64,000 nucleotides of DNA from Adiantum capillus-veneris. Taxonomy: Eukaryota; Streptophyta; Polypodiopsida; Polypodiales; Pteridaceae. The notes beneath the pieces were generated by a model. The model had not been told where the DNA came from and did not search any database. It saw only the letters and a list, made by a program, of their open reading frames with translations. This document shows positions 33,118 through 44,969 of this stretch, one piece after another (the stretch's first letter is position 1; each line of letters starts with the position of its first letter). The stretch covers positions 7,949,497 through 8,013,496 of the forward strand of contig CM043964.1 in the NCBI GenBank assembly GCA_014529385.2. Direction: 5' to 3'. Made by a program: the position numbers and the translations under genes.

Positions 33118-35164
33118 TAAAGGAATAGATTGCAAGTGATGGCAATTACTATGTGTATGTTATATTTCCTGAGAGGTGTGTATGCATTCCATTGTTTGGA
33201 GTTAATACTCTGTGTGTAGAGGAAGACTTCTTGCTTATTTCCTATATCACAAAAACAGAGAGAGATTGATTTACTTAGTGTGAGTGTTCATGGAGTAAGA
33301 GAGAGAATAATAAGTTTTTTCTATAGTAAAGTTTCTTGAGAGTATTAGAAGAAAGAAATGGAGTGGATTGCAAGTTAGAGGGTGAGTGTGTGATTGCATA
33401 TGTGTATGAGAATAAGAGTAAGACAGAAAGGGACAGAGTTAGAGTAGAGAGAAAGAGTCATTTTGAGAGAAAGGAACAGAGTCTCATTTCAACTCCCAAA
33501 TAAGCAAAAGAAGCCAATGACAAAGATGTACCGAACTGAAGCTTGGTGAACGGAAAAAGCAACGTTAACATCGAGGGCGAAAGTGATTTGTGGTTAGTCG
33601 AGTCGTGATTTAAAAAAAAAAAAAAAAAAACTTAAAATAGTAAAATCATAACTGTTTGTCACTTTTCAAAAATGGAAGCATAAATGAAATCTTTGCATTT
33701 CTCTAGTAAAGTTTACAAGCAGATTCATATTTCAATATTATTTCGAATTCGAAGGCAAACTTTAGTTGTTTGAAAGTACTTGGCAAAAGTCTGTAAGTCA
33801 AAAGCGATGATTGCAAAGTTGGCATATGCATTTTTAGAATAAGCACTGGACTGGGAATTGAACAGTTGATTATTTTAATACAAATATTTTGGTTGGTGAA
33901 ATGCACTGTGTCATGATGAAAATGGGTATATGTGTGTGGTCGCACAAATAAATTAAAATTTGTATGAGTTCAAAGTGGTGAACATTGTGCAAAATTGCTA
34001 AAGTAGAGAAAGAAAATTTATTATTTGTGTGAATATGTCAAAATTGTTCATAAAAGGATTGTTGTTGAAGATGCTTAGCAAAAATTAAAGTACTTTAGAT
34101 GTTAGTTAGGAGGCTGCTGGCCTAGTTGGACTATGAAATATAGGAGAGAAAGAAAATTACAAAAGTTTGTTTATAAATCTGTTAAAATAGGCTTGGGGGT
34201 AGCAAGTAAGTGGAAAACTTGTGCACTTTTAGGTTAGTTAAGGGGGCCGTTGGATTAGTTGGACGAGGATAGAAAGACTTGGAAGGTAACGTTCAATGTC
34301 TCTTCCTGATCTCGATTGGACAGACTTTATTTTGTACATTTTGTAAGGCTACTTTTGCAAACATTCCCATTGATATGCATAGTGCATCGTTTGATCATTT
34401 TCATGCTGCTCTAAAATTGGATGAATCTAATTGTTTTGATACCTTGTTTTGATCCCCAACATATACCAGGCCATATGTATCCCACAAAGAGTCTGTACAA
34501 TCTTCTTGCCACAAAAGAGGAGAGAAAATATCTCTTAAAGTCCATGTTGAATCTTTTACGCCCATTTTTTAATGCATAAGAGTAACCTTTTTTAAGGTGA
34601 CCAAGCAAGTGGTTTTCTTATGCAAGGCTCTAAAAGACTAATTCAGCTTCCAAAAAGTGTCCAACATACCGAAACCTACCATTCCGCAGAAGGTAAGCAC
34701 CAATATGTTTCCATGCATCAATTAAAAATTTGAGAAATAGTGAATTCTACTTTTAAATGTGCATGAGAGAACAATTTTGACCAGCTATCAAAGTAGTATC
34801 TACGATGAACAAAAGCAACATTACCCACAAACTGCCATATGCATTCAGACCAAAAGGAATTGTTGACAAAAAAGAGTTCATAAATCTAGCTACAATATGA
34901 GCATATAGCAAAAAAATTCTTAGACCACCTACACTAAAAGGCTAACACATAGCATCCCAAAAAATAAAATAATAGCATTGAAAGATGCATCCCATTAAAT
35001 TCTAACAAGTAGAGAGATCAAATATTTGAACTGGGTTTTCTTCCAATCCAAAAAGTAAGAGGTAGTACATGATAGAAGGAATGAGTATGGCTTGTAAGAT
35101 TAGTGCAAATTGTCCATTCCTTCTGTGAGTTGAGTTTTGTGGTGCACGTCTTTGGCGGTGTAAA

Positions 35165-38100
35165 ATGAAGAAGGAAGATACACCATCAATGGGAAAATAT
35201 TGTTGCAAAGGTGGGAAAGTATCCCTCTTTCCTCTTGCAAGACTGCCAAATGTATTGGAGAGGCTACTCAATAATAGTGATGCTTTGAGTAGATCTTTCA
35301 GAAGAAACATCAGGAGTTACAATAGTGTGATGTCATTTGCATCTCTTGGAGCTACAATTGATGAGACATTGATGGGTAGGTCTGGTGCATATTGCTTTCG
35401 TGTACATAATGGTGTGTACCATCGAATTGGTTCTTTGCTACCACATGAAGCAAGGGTGCCAAAATTTGCACAGATATATGTATATGATACTGAGCATGAG
35501 GCTTAAAATCGTATGAGTGTCTTGGATGGTTTGAATCTATCCACTCTTGAAGCATTATCAATGATGATGCAATCATGTAATCCGTATGCGAATGCCTTCT
35601 AAAATGTCGGTAGAATGTTACAAGACAGCCCTGGTGTGGAGATCAAAATGACAATTTGTGAGAATAGAAATACTTCTAGGCAGTACTTGATACCTGTTGG
35701 CAATGAGATTGCTGCGATTATGCCAGATCAAGGGAATGTACAAACAGCTGGCCATCGAGACATTGTGATACATTGTTAAAATGTAAGGCTGCAAAGAATT
35801 TTGAATCTACACAGGTCGTACATGCCACTATTATATGTTCTTCTCTTTCCACAGGGAGAAGATGGGTGGCATATCAAGCTTCCTTATGCTAATGTGCATG
35901 GCTCTTTGGATGCCTTGGTTGGTCAACCATGTGTCATTCAAAGAGATTACTATGCATGTCGGTTACAGGTTCATGCTGATAGGGATTCATGCTTGCTTCG
36001 TGGGGGTTGTTTACTTCAACAGTTTATGGTTGATGCATATTGTACCATTGAAGAATCTCGTCTTGCATGGGTCCGTACAAATCAGTAGACATTAAGGGTA
36101 GAATTGTATGCAGGCTTGGTTGACATGGTGCATTTGTCGAGGAATGATGCTGTACTTGGACGGTCTGCATGTCAAAGAATTGTCTTACCCTCATCTTTTA
36201 TAGGCGGCCCTCAACACATGTACCAATTGTATCAAGATGCAATGGCAATTGTGTGTGAAAAGGGAAAACCAGATCTATTTATCACATTCACATGTAACCC
36301 TAAATGGACAAAAATAAATGAGGCAGTACTTCCAGGACAGGGGTCCTCTGATTGACCAAACATAACCACCAGGGTTTTCTTCCTAAAACACTCAAGCATG
36401 ATGAAGTATATCTTAAAGAGAGATATTTTTGGGAAAGTGGTGGCCTACATGTCTGTCGCGGAGTTCCAAAAGAGAGGCTTGCCACATTCTCATACATTAT
36501 TGATTTTAGATCCTAGATGTAAGCCTCAATCAACATTGACTATGACAAGATGGTTTGTGCAGAGCTACCAGATAAAAATAAATTTCTGGTGCTGCATGAT
36601 ATCATTGTTAGTTGTAACATTCATGGCCCATGTGGTGAGTTCATAATTCATCTCCTTGCATGGTTGATGGCCGGTGTATTAGAAAATATCCACGTTCATT
36701 TTGTGAGCAAACAATCATGGATAATAATGGCTACCCCATTTATGCGCGACAAAACAATGGCTTCACCGCCAAGGTTAGGGGTTCTACTATTGATAACCGA
36801 TGGGTTGTGCCATACAATCCTGTTTTGTCAACACTATTTAATGTGCATATCAATGCTGAGGTATGCTCTACAATTTCAACTGTCAAGTATGTCTATATGT
36901 ACATCTACAAGGGGCATGATATGGCAATTGTAAGATTCCATACATCAATACGTGATGCAGAAAGGGAGAACATTGATGAGATAGACATGTACATGGATGG
37001 CGCTATGTATCTGCATGTGAGGCTTGTTGGAGAATTGTTGAATATCCTTTGCACAATGACGCACCAGTTGTTCAGATATTAAGCATGCATGTTTCGACTG
37101 GTCAAATGGTGACTTTTGAGATAATGATAGACTTAATGATGTCTTGCAAAGGGACAATGTAGAGAAGACCACTTTGACAGTGTGGTTCATGTGCAACTTG
37201 GAGAATCCTAATGCAAACGATAGTTTGTACATTGATTTTTCTCAAAAGTGAGTGTGGAATTTGGGCAAAGAGACGTCGTGGAGAAACTATTGGGCGAATA
37301 TATTTTATGCAGCCCTTTGCAGGTGAATGATATTATGTCCATTTGCTTTTGACTATTTGTAAAGGATTTAAATCATTTGAGGATCTATGCTCCGCAAATG
37401 GTGTATTGTTTCCAAAATTCAAGGTAGCATGCATTGCAAGGGGTATCTTGGAAGATGACGGGGAATGACTTGGATGCATACAAGCTTGCAATTGAGACAT
37501 TTTTTTGTGACCATTCTATTGTTTTGTGAACCCTCCTCCCCTAATCTCTTATGGGAAAGATTTCGACGTTTTTTATCTGAGGACTATCAACACATGTTGG
37601 AGATGAGATATGAGTCGTTAGATGGATGTACACAAGTTGCTGAAGGGTATGCATTGAGAGATTTGCATAACATTCTTGGTATTTTTGGACAAAGTTTAAC
37701 TAATTTCCTGGAATTCCAATGACTGAGCACTTTGTCACACATGATGAAAATAGCTTGCTTTTCCAAGGGCAATGCCTTGACACAATGCAAGTGCTATCCG
37801 TGTCACCTGAAATGGAGCAGACTCTAAATGAAGATCAAAGGATTTCTTTTGAGGCATTTTTGCATGGATTGACTATTGATAGTGGGGCTATTTTTCCCCT
37901 AGATAGTCCTGCGAGCCTGGGAAAACTTATTTGTATAATTGTTTATTGTCACGCATGCGTGGAGAAGGAGAAGTTGAATTGGCCAAAATATCTTCCGGTA
38001 TTTCAACATTGTTAGTGCAAAATGGTCGCACTGCACATTCTAGATTCAAGATACCCTTCGACCTTGATAGTTGCAGCACATGCAATATCCCTGTTCAGGG

Positions 38101-39223
38101 TCAACTTGCTGAATTGCTTAGAATGTACAAGTTGATTGTGTGGGATGAGGCGCCTATGATGCATCGATATGCCTTCGAAGCTTTGGACCGGTCTTTGCAA
38201 GATATCATGTGCTCAAGAAATCCATTTGGTGAAAAAGTGTTACTTCTTGGGGGAGATTTCACAAAGATCTTACTAGTGGTATTCTAGGGAGCACGTGCTG
38301 ACATTGTTGATGCTACAGTTTGTCGATCGCACTTATGGAATCATGAGAAGATCCTTAGATTGGCACATAACATGCGTGTGGGAGGTGGTGATGTTGCAAA
38401 TTTTGCCTACAAAGAATGGCTTATGGATGTAGGAAATGGGACTTTGACAATCGATCATGATTAGATGATAGAAATCCCCCGTCACATGGTGATTTCTTCA
38501 TCTTGATTGGATGTATTGATAGGTTGCATCTATTCAAAATTAATAAAGATGTGGTCCATGCAGAATAAAGCGCGGGCCATCCTTGCTTCGAAAAACTCTG
38601 AAGTTGATATTCTCCATGCTAAGGCCCTATACACAATCAAAGGTGATGTTGTGCAATACTTTAGTGCTGACTCTGTGGTGCCAGAAAACTCGATGCAAGA
38701 TCCTTTATTATACTCTATGAACTTTTTAAATAGTCTCACCTTCGGTGGTGGATTTTCAACACATTGCTTGGAGTTGAAGATGAATGCTCCAATAATTCTA
38801 CTACAGAACCTTGATCCAAGTCGAGGTCTATGTAATGGGACATGCTTAGTGTGCAAGGCATTTCATGCAAGAGTTTTGGAGGTAGAAGCTATTACAGGTA
38901 CATGGGTTGGCACTCAGATTTTCATCCCTTGAATATGTTTTGTGGATTCTGGTACAAAGTTGACATTTGTTCTTAGACGGAGACAGTTTCCAGTTAGGTT
39001 GGATTTTTGTATGACCATAAATAATTCACAAGACCAAAGCATTTCCATGTTGGGCCTATACCTGGTGACACCTGTCTTCACTTATGGACAATTGCATGTT
39101 GCATTGTCACGTGCACGTTCAGCCGCTGGAGTGAAGATTCTCCTACATGACATTGATGTAAATGAAACAACTACACTAACAACAAACATTGTGTACCATG
39201 AGATATTAAACAATGCCTTATGA
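35165..39223 (+). pseudogene. Helitron Rep-helicase transposase, decayed
   Basis: Plus-strand remnant of a rolling-circle transposase. N-terminal part: RNIRSYNSVMSFASLGATID and GAYCFRVHNGVYHRIGSLLP, a Helitron-like N domain lead-in. Rep domain: KPDLFITFTCNPKW; EFQKRGLPHSHTLLIL (36485-36493 is H-S-H where HUH is expected); and RWVVPYNPVLSTLFNVHINAEV with YIYKGHD (tyrosine region). Helicase (PIF1-like): a degenerate Walker A, SPASLGKT after a frame change (about 37893-37930), intact Walker B LIVWDEAPM (about 38131), and the C-terminal PVFTYGQLHVALSRARS. At least five stops and several frameshifts (for example near 36540 and 37925). Helitrons nick and copy DNA; this copy cannot. The termini (TC...CTRR with hairpin) were not found. 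Confidence 0.9.
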
Positions 39224-39471
39224 AGGTTCCAATCCTTCTTTCTGTATGATGATAAATAAGTCATAGGGCCAAACATTACCAAGTTGGGCCTATACCTGGT
39301 GACACTGGTCTTCACTCATTGACAATTGTATGTTGCACTTTCATGCACACATTCACTTGTTGGAGTGAAAATTCTCCTACATAACGTTGATGTAATTTAG
39401 AAAACAATTGCACTAACAATAAACAAGCATTATGTACCGTGAGATATCAATCAATGCCATATGAAGGCTCC
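38998..39471 (+). repeat. tandem duplication of the Helitron helicase 3' end
   Basis: 38998-39230 and 39231-39471 are diverged copies sharing TTGGGCCTATACCTGGTGACAC and GGAGTGAAGATTCTCCTACAT-type blocks, each ending ATGAAGG(T/C)TCC. The second copy is more decayed. Confidence 0.85.
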
Positions 39472-39992
39472 ATTATTGTGTTCTTCTTTGTATATGTTTC
39501 AAATCATAAAATATTTCATGAATTAATTTTCTACCTCTCCCCATAACATATACTAAACTATGTCATGTGAAGGTTTTGTTCCTTCCTCACATTGTCTATT
39601 TTTTGGTTTGCATTTGTATTTATAGATCATGGATCAAGTTTCTTACATCTCCGAGGTGTCATTTCTATTAAATGTAGAAGATCATCCACATCCTAGTATG
39701 TTTTTGTCCACCATTAAGACACTATTATGTGGAGACTTATTGTGTTATCTTTGGGACCTTGATTTTTTTTCCATAATTTAAGCAGAGCCACGTTTTTGGT
39801 GTGCACCTTTGCCGCACAAAAAAATTGTTAGGACCATCCGCAAGCACTACAAGACCAGATGTGTGTGTATGAAATTATGAATTCACTTTGCATAAAGTAA
39901 GATTCATGGTTTTTTCATTTCCTTATGTGTTACGGACCCTTAGGAAGCTGCCATCTATCAATATTTTTACATTGCGTATTTTGGCATAGTCC
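39472..39992. other. non-coding stretch after the Helitron
   Basis: AT-rich; no gene seen. Confidence 0.4.
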
Positions 39993-40174
39993 TCTGACGT
40001 TGAGTACAGTGTCTACTCGGTAAGGAAGGAGTATGTGTCTTCCCAAGATGAAGATGATGCTCAGTGGTTTGCTAAATATGAAGGATACTCCATTCCCAAT
40101 GATTGGGAGTACCTCCAGAGTTCTAGGTTTGCTAAGTTGATCTACCAAATCTACTTGCCTAAACAACTCGCATA
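39993..40174 (+). other. unidentified reading frame, possible exon
   Basis: Open from just after a TAG to a TAA, without an ATG. It reads SDVEYSVYSVRKEYVSSQDE, then QWFAKYEGYSIPNDWEYLQ, ending LPKQLA. The composition is protein-like (acidic, aromatic, no simple repeats). About 60 residues; I do not recognise it. Its position beside a Helitron makes a captured host exon possible (inference). Confidence 0.3.
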
Positions 40175-40672
40175 AGTTTGGCAGTACCATACATAGATAT
40201 AATAATTGGTACGTGTAAATTGTTGTGTTTGGTGCTTCGATTGTATTATTTCAAAAAAATCTCCCTTTTTTACTACTTTTGTTTGTTAATCCACGAGATG
40301 GAAAAATGATCCTTAACTTAGGAATGGAGAAACTCCAAGCCGATTGCCATTGCATGATGAAGCGAGCTAGTTGACATTGCCTCTTATTTGTGGCACAACA
40401 CTGTCCTTGATTGTGTTTGTTTCTATGAAAAACATATCAACAATGTTGCCATGTTTCTGATCCATTTTGGGCAATGTTCTTTGAGAATCTTGATACATTT
40501 CTAAACGTCTTGGTGTTTATTATGACTTTGAAATTCTATGCAATAGAGTTTTGCACTTGCGATTTGAGTATGAGGGATCCAAGATATTAGGTTCATATCC
40601 TAGAGATCTCTTGTTTTAAGCACAACAATTCTATGCATTGATCCTCACATTTGTGAGAGGATAGGTTGCTAT

Positions 40673-40675
<3 letters not shown>

Positions 40676-40741
<66 letters not shown>
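40676..40741. repeat. GA microsatellite, about 33 units
   Basis: Unbroken GA run. Confidence 0.97.
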
Positions 40742-40742
<1 letters not shown>

Positions 40743-40968
40743 GTGCAATAAGGAAGAGAGAAAATCATGCATGTTGCTTGAGGAAAACTTTAAAGTCTCT
40801 CTGTGTCTTTTCTCGAACTTGCACCTCTTATGCTTTTTGTAGATTATGTTATTTTTGTATGATAAGATATTATGTTCCTAATATTGTGCAAGGGATTAGT
40901 TCCTTCATATTAGTTGACACATATTTCAAATTTATATGCATTGTGTTGTACTTTTTAATGGTACAACT

Positions 40969-41520
40969 ATGGAAAACACTAATAACAATGCCATCGTTGA
41001 GATCAAGTCTAATGGTATTGAGTCCACTCCTCCAAGGTTCGCTAATGTTCGAATGGCAAAAAGAAGTGCTCGATGCGTAGGATCCTCTTCTGTTAATCCT
41101 GTGGTAAATGATGCGAATCACAAACTCATGGTTGCATTATGGGACTTGTTTGCCCATTGTGACTCTAGGCAGTTGGACTTTAAACGACACTTGGAAGCAC
41201 TTTTGGACGTGGCTTAGCAAGCGAATGGCCAAAAAATTGTAGACCTTTGCAATGAGGTGTGTTTATGTGCACAAGACTTCAATGGAGGAATGACCCAGGT
41301 TGAGAAGAACCAATTCAACATGCTGGTGTTCATGGAGCAACAATTTGAATCAATGCATAGCTCACACATGACCAATAGGGAAATCCAAATCCAAATTGAT
41401 GCACTTAAGGATCGGGTTCTTGCTCTAGAAGGAGAGGTAACCCGGATTAAGGTCCACCTGAATCGATTGAATGCGTTGATGACAAATATGGCTCGAGCTT
41501 CTGATGGCCGTGCCATATAG
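40969..41520 (+). pseudogene. unidentified reading frame with coiled-coil end, one stop
   Basis: Starts MENTNNNAIVEIKSNGIES and stays in one frame to 41520 except for TAG at 41215-41217 (LLDVA*QANGQ). About 183 residues: a basic N-terminal part (RFANVRMAKRSARC), then a heptad-like region with IQIQIDALKDRVLALEGEV and a following TRIKVHLNRLNAL, suggesting a coiled coil. No family is recognised. It could be a gag-like leftover or a Helitron-captured piece. Its last 97 bp are repeated immediately downstream. Confidence 0.35.
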
Positions 41521-41710
41521 CAATGTTCAACCTTGGCTACTAGAAATAATTGAAGCACGCACTTTTGTGTGTTCTAGAAGGAGAGGTAACCCGGCTCAAG
41601 GTTCACCTGAATCGATTGAATGGTTTGAGATGACAAAGATGGCTTGAGCTTCTGATGGCCGTGCCATATAGCAACATTCAACCTTGGCTACTAGAAATAA
41701 TTGAAGCACG
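41424..41710. repeat. 149-bp tandem duplication
   Basis: TCTAGAAGGAGAGGTAACCC at 41424 and 41573; both copies run to GAAATAATTGAAGCACG. It duplicates the end of the preceding reading frame. Confidence 0.9.
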
Positions 41711-41812
41711 TATGTTAATTTTATTCACTGTCTTGATGTACTAAAGCATACCTTGCTTTGAACTATGTTGGCAGGATAATTTAGTGAACATGTTGTTTTG
41801 TTTGGTTTTATA

Positions 41813-42117
41813 CTTGTGTTGCTTGATCTACATGGCATGAAGCCATAGAGTATACTTAAATTAAGTTTTGAGACCTTGGTTGAGATGATATTTTTGTCAA
41901 AACAATATGAGGTACTACCTTTGTGGCTTGGGGACATAAGGTAGCATGTTGTTAGAAAAGAGGCTTGTGTTGCTTGATCTACATGGCATGAAGCCATAGA
42001 GTATACTTAAATTAAGTTTTGAGACCTTGGTTGAGATGATATTTTTGTCAAAACAATATGAGGTACTACCTTTGTGGCTTGGGGACATAAGGTAGCATGT
42101 TGTTAGAAAAGAGGCTT
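41813..42117. repeat. 151-bp tandem duplication, near-perfect
   Basis: CTTGTGTTGCTTGATCTACA at 41813 and 41964; I see no mismatch along the unit, which implies a recent event. Confidence 0.92.
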
Positions 42118-43439
42118 CCATCATTACAACTATGCTTAGCTATGTGAGCTTCAAGGTTGCAATGAAATACTTGGAAGCTTGATAGATTCCATGATATTTT
42201 TCCACTATGCATATTTCATTATGAAAGGTATCTTTAGGTTGACAAGTAGAGATTGTCTTACTCCTTTAGATTTGGTTCATTTTTTGCACTCTCAAGTAAT
42301 TGGGTAGCACTTTCCAGACCCCATTATTAGTTTGTAATGACCATTGTAGACAACTTCAGACTGGGGTCATGCACATCACAGCACTTCAATGGGATATTTC
42401 ATTGTATTGATGCATATGCACATGCCTAAAGTTTGTTTTCTCTTTGCAAACAAAAAAATTCCTCTTATGAAACCCTTTGCTTTGGAAATTAGGGACCATT
42501 GAGACCCTGTTATGATGTGTATCTGCAAAGTATGTATAATGTATCCTAACTGTGGAAGGTTCAAACAAGACGATAGAGTTTGTGGGATTATTTTTATAAA
42601 AGGATCATCGATGTATGATAGTGTAGGGAAATGTTATTATAGTTATTATATATTACCAATTGGAACTCCACCAAAGCATCCTTTGCCACTAACTATTTTG
42701 TTTGTTTCCTAAGATTTTTGACATTTTGCATGGAGTGGACAATGTAAATCATAAATAAAATCTTTAGGTGCTTGAAGGTTTATTGGTATTGAATTTGGAG
42801 TTATTTATTTTCAAAAGAGGCATCAAAATCTCAAAAGTAAGTGTTGCCTCTACTTTAAGTTGTTGCATATGTGCGATATTTTTCATGTTTTTTAATCTCA
42901 TTATGTGAAAATGTTGAAATTTTATGGCTTATGTACACATAAACGAGTAGATTTGTGCGGCTCTTTATGCATGTCTATAAGTGATCAAGAACTAAGATTT
43001 TGTTACAAATTTAAGAGTTTCAATGGTATTAGTATTAATAGTATGATCTTTTGTTTTGCACCAACATATGGATCACATACTATAGTTGCTATGTTGATTC
43101 AATTCTCTATACACTTCGATTGTCGTGAAAAGCTGATGTTATGATGTTTCTTGGATGGGGTTGAAATATCGTATTTATAGATGCCACATCAAAGAAGGCA
43201 TTGGACAGTATCTATGTTTAGCTGGATGCTTCATCATCCACCGTTTCTTATCTATGGTAGGATCTAAGTATATCCTTTGTAAAATTTTCAACTTGGTGTT
43301 CAAACTAACAATTTCCTCATTTAGATCCACTTGGTTGGAGAGGCCCACTTAGTACGCATGATGTAGTACACATTATTGAAAGATTTGAAGTTGTTATGTA
43401 AGGAACATCAATGAAGCACAATGCTTTTTTATATATTTT
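42118..43439. other. AT-rich stretch, no gene seen
   Basis: Short frames only, none with recognisable domains. Confidence 0.4.
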
Positions 43440-43814
43440 TTGGTTATTGAACTTATTGTACTTAACCAGTTGGCTCGCAGGAATCACTATTATCGTGATA
43501 ACGTTTTAATGGAAGTGCATGAGTTTTTCGAAGGACTCCAAGGATACTTTCATATCAATGTGGCTTTGAATTGTAATGCAGGTTTAGCTCGCATACGGGT
43601 TCGCAAGCTCAGAGATCGCTTGCCGGCCAATGCAGAATACTCTTATAGGGATAAATATAAGAATAGGAGGATTGTATTATACACCCTGTATGAGGGGCAT
43701 CGTTGTTTTGGTAGAAGCATTCATTGTGTGGGTCCGTGGGTTCTACAAGTATCAAATGCAACATCCCAAAGGCTCTCGTTTTGAAGTTGTAGCTGTTTTG
43801 TTAGTTAAGATTTA
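43440..43814 (+). pseudogene. unidentified reading frame with one frameshift
   Basis: One frame reads ARRNHYYRDNVLMEVHEFFE, GYFHINVALNCNAGLARIRV and EYSYRDKYKNRRIVLYTLYEG. It then shifts into a frame with EAFIVWVRGFYKYQMQHPKG and FEVVAVLLVKI. The join is plausible because both parts are rich in aromatic and basic residues. I do not recognise the protein. A mobile-element or captured-gene origin is possible. Confidence 0.3.
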
Positions 43815-44339
43815 GTGGCAAGCATTCTAGCCTAATTTTGAAAATTGGTTTGTGTTGTTTCACAGAAAAGGTTTTCTCTTCAACCAAATTTATGGAAACT
43901 TTGATGCAATTTATAGGAAAATATGTATGTGCATATGGTTTCTTAGCATCTAAGCATTCTTCATTGCCACCTAATATCCACATATAGCTAGCAACACAAT
44001 GCTATGAAATTTTTTGGATTTTCCCAGAAACAGCCTCGTTTAGAGTCACTATTGTATTCTCTTTAAAATTTCTAATTTGACATAGAATAATCATGCTAGC
44101 TTTGTAGCTTATACCCAAATCTCACTATATTTTTTGAATTTGGCTACAAGTTGCTAATTTTCCAAGGGAGTATAAAGGCCACCTTATAGAGGCTAGTTTT
44201 TCCATCTCTTGACTTGTATGTCACCGAGGATCTGCGAAGGGATGTTAGCAATTCTAGGTCATCTCCACATTGTTCTAGGCTTAGGGTTTGCTCACTTGTG
44301 CTCATGGTATTTTTCCTACCTTATTATGGCTTTGTAATA

Positions 44340-44540
44340 GGCTAGTGAATCTGTATATGCAACTGTGTTTACACGATAGGGTGCTCTACAAGGTGGCTCA
44401 CTACCTGGGATGATAACATTTTTATGGTCTTCAAGGCACGATGGTGGTATTCCAGGAGGTAAATCATGCATGAAGCAATCTTTAAATTGTGATAGAAAAT
44501 CATCATGTGTAGAGTGATGTGGGGTTTTAGTGTTAGGAAA
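44340..44540 (-). pseudogene. gypsy protease-RT linker fragment
   Basis: Minus-strand frame with DFLSQFKDCFMHDLPPGIPP, then HKNVIIPGSEPPCRAPYRV, the conserved segment just before a gypsy RT. It is truncated on both sides and joined head-on to the plus-strand integrase fragment at about 44545. Confidence 0.75.
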
Positions 44541-44559
44541 GTGTTGGTTCACAAGTATT

Positions 44560-44832
44560 GGATATATTTTTCATTGCCTTAGATTGGAGAATAGAAATGA
44601 TAAGAAATTTTCACCTAGATGGGAGGGGCCATTCATTATTAAGAAGCCCTATGATAATGGCAGTTATTGGCTGATGGATGCAAATGGTAGGCTTCACAAA
44701 ATATGTGTCAATGGATGGAGGCTTAAGCTGTACTTTTTGAGGTTTGATCAAGCATCAATAATGAATATTCTGGAGGAGGGAAACTCCTCCACCTCAATTA
44801 AAGAATATTCAAGTATGGAACTAGAGGCATAA
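44560..44832 (+). pseudogene. gypsy integrase C-terminal domain fragment
   Basis: Reads KKFSPRWEGPFIIKKPYDNG, SYWLMDANGRLHKICVNGWR and LKLYF, the SH3-like end of a Ty3/gypsy integrase, followed by a short acidic tail and stop. GAGGACTAATGAGGGTCAC near 44851 could be the start of its 3' LTR. Confidence 0.8.
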
Positions 44833-44969
44833 ATGCCTCTAGGCTAATTTGGAGGACTAATGAGGGTCACTTTTTGAATTTTGGCCCACCTCTCTCCTTT
44901 GACATACTGAATAGCAAGGCTCCATGGCTTCGCAGACAAACAACCAATCTCTCACAAAATCTCACTAAA

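Noticed and set aside
35002-35310. Minus-strand 102-aa frame
   Set aside because: Antisense of the Helitron N-terminal coding sequence.
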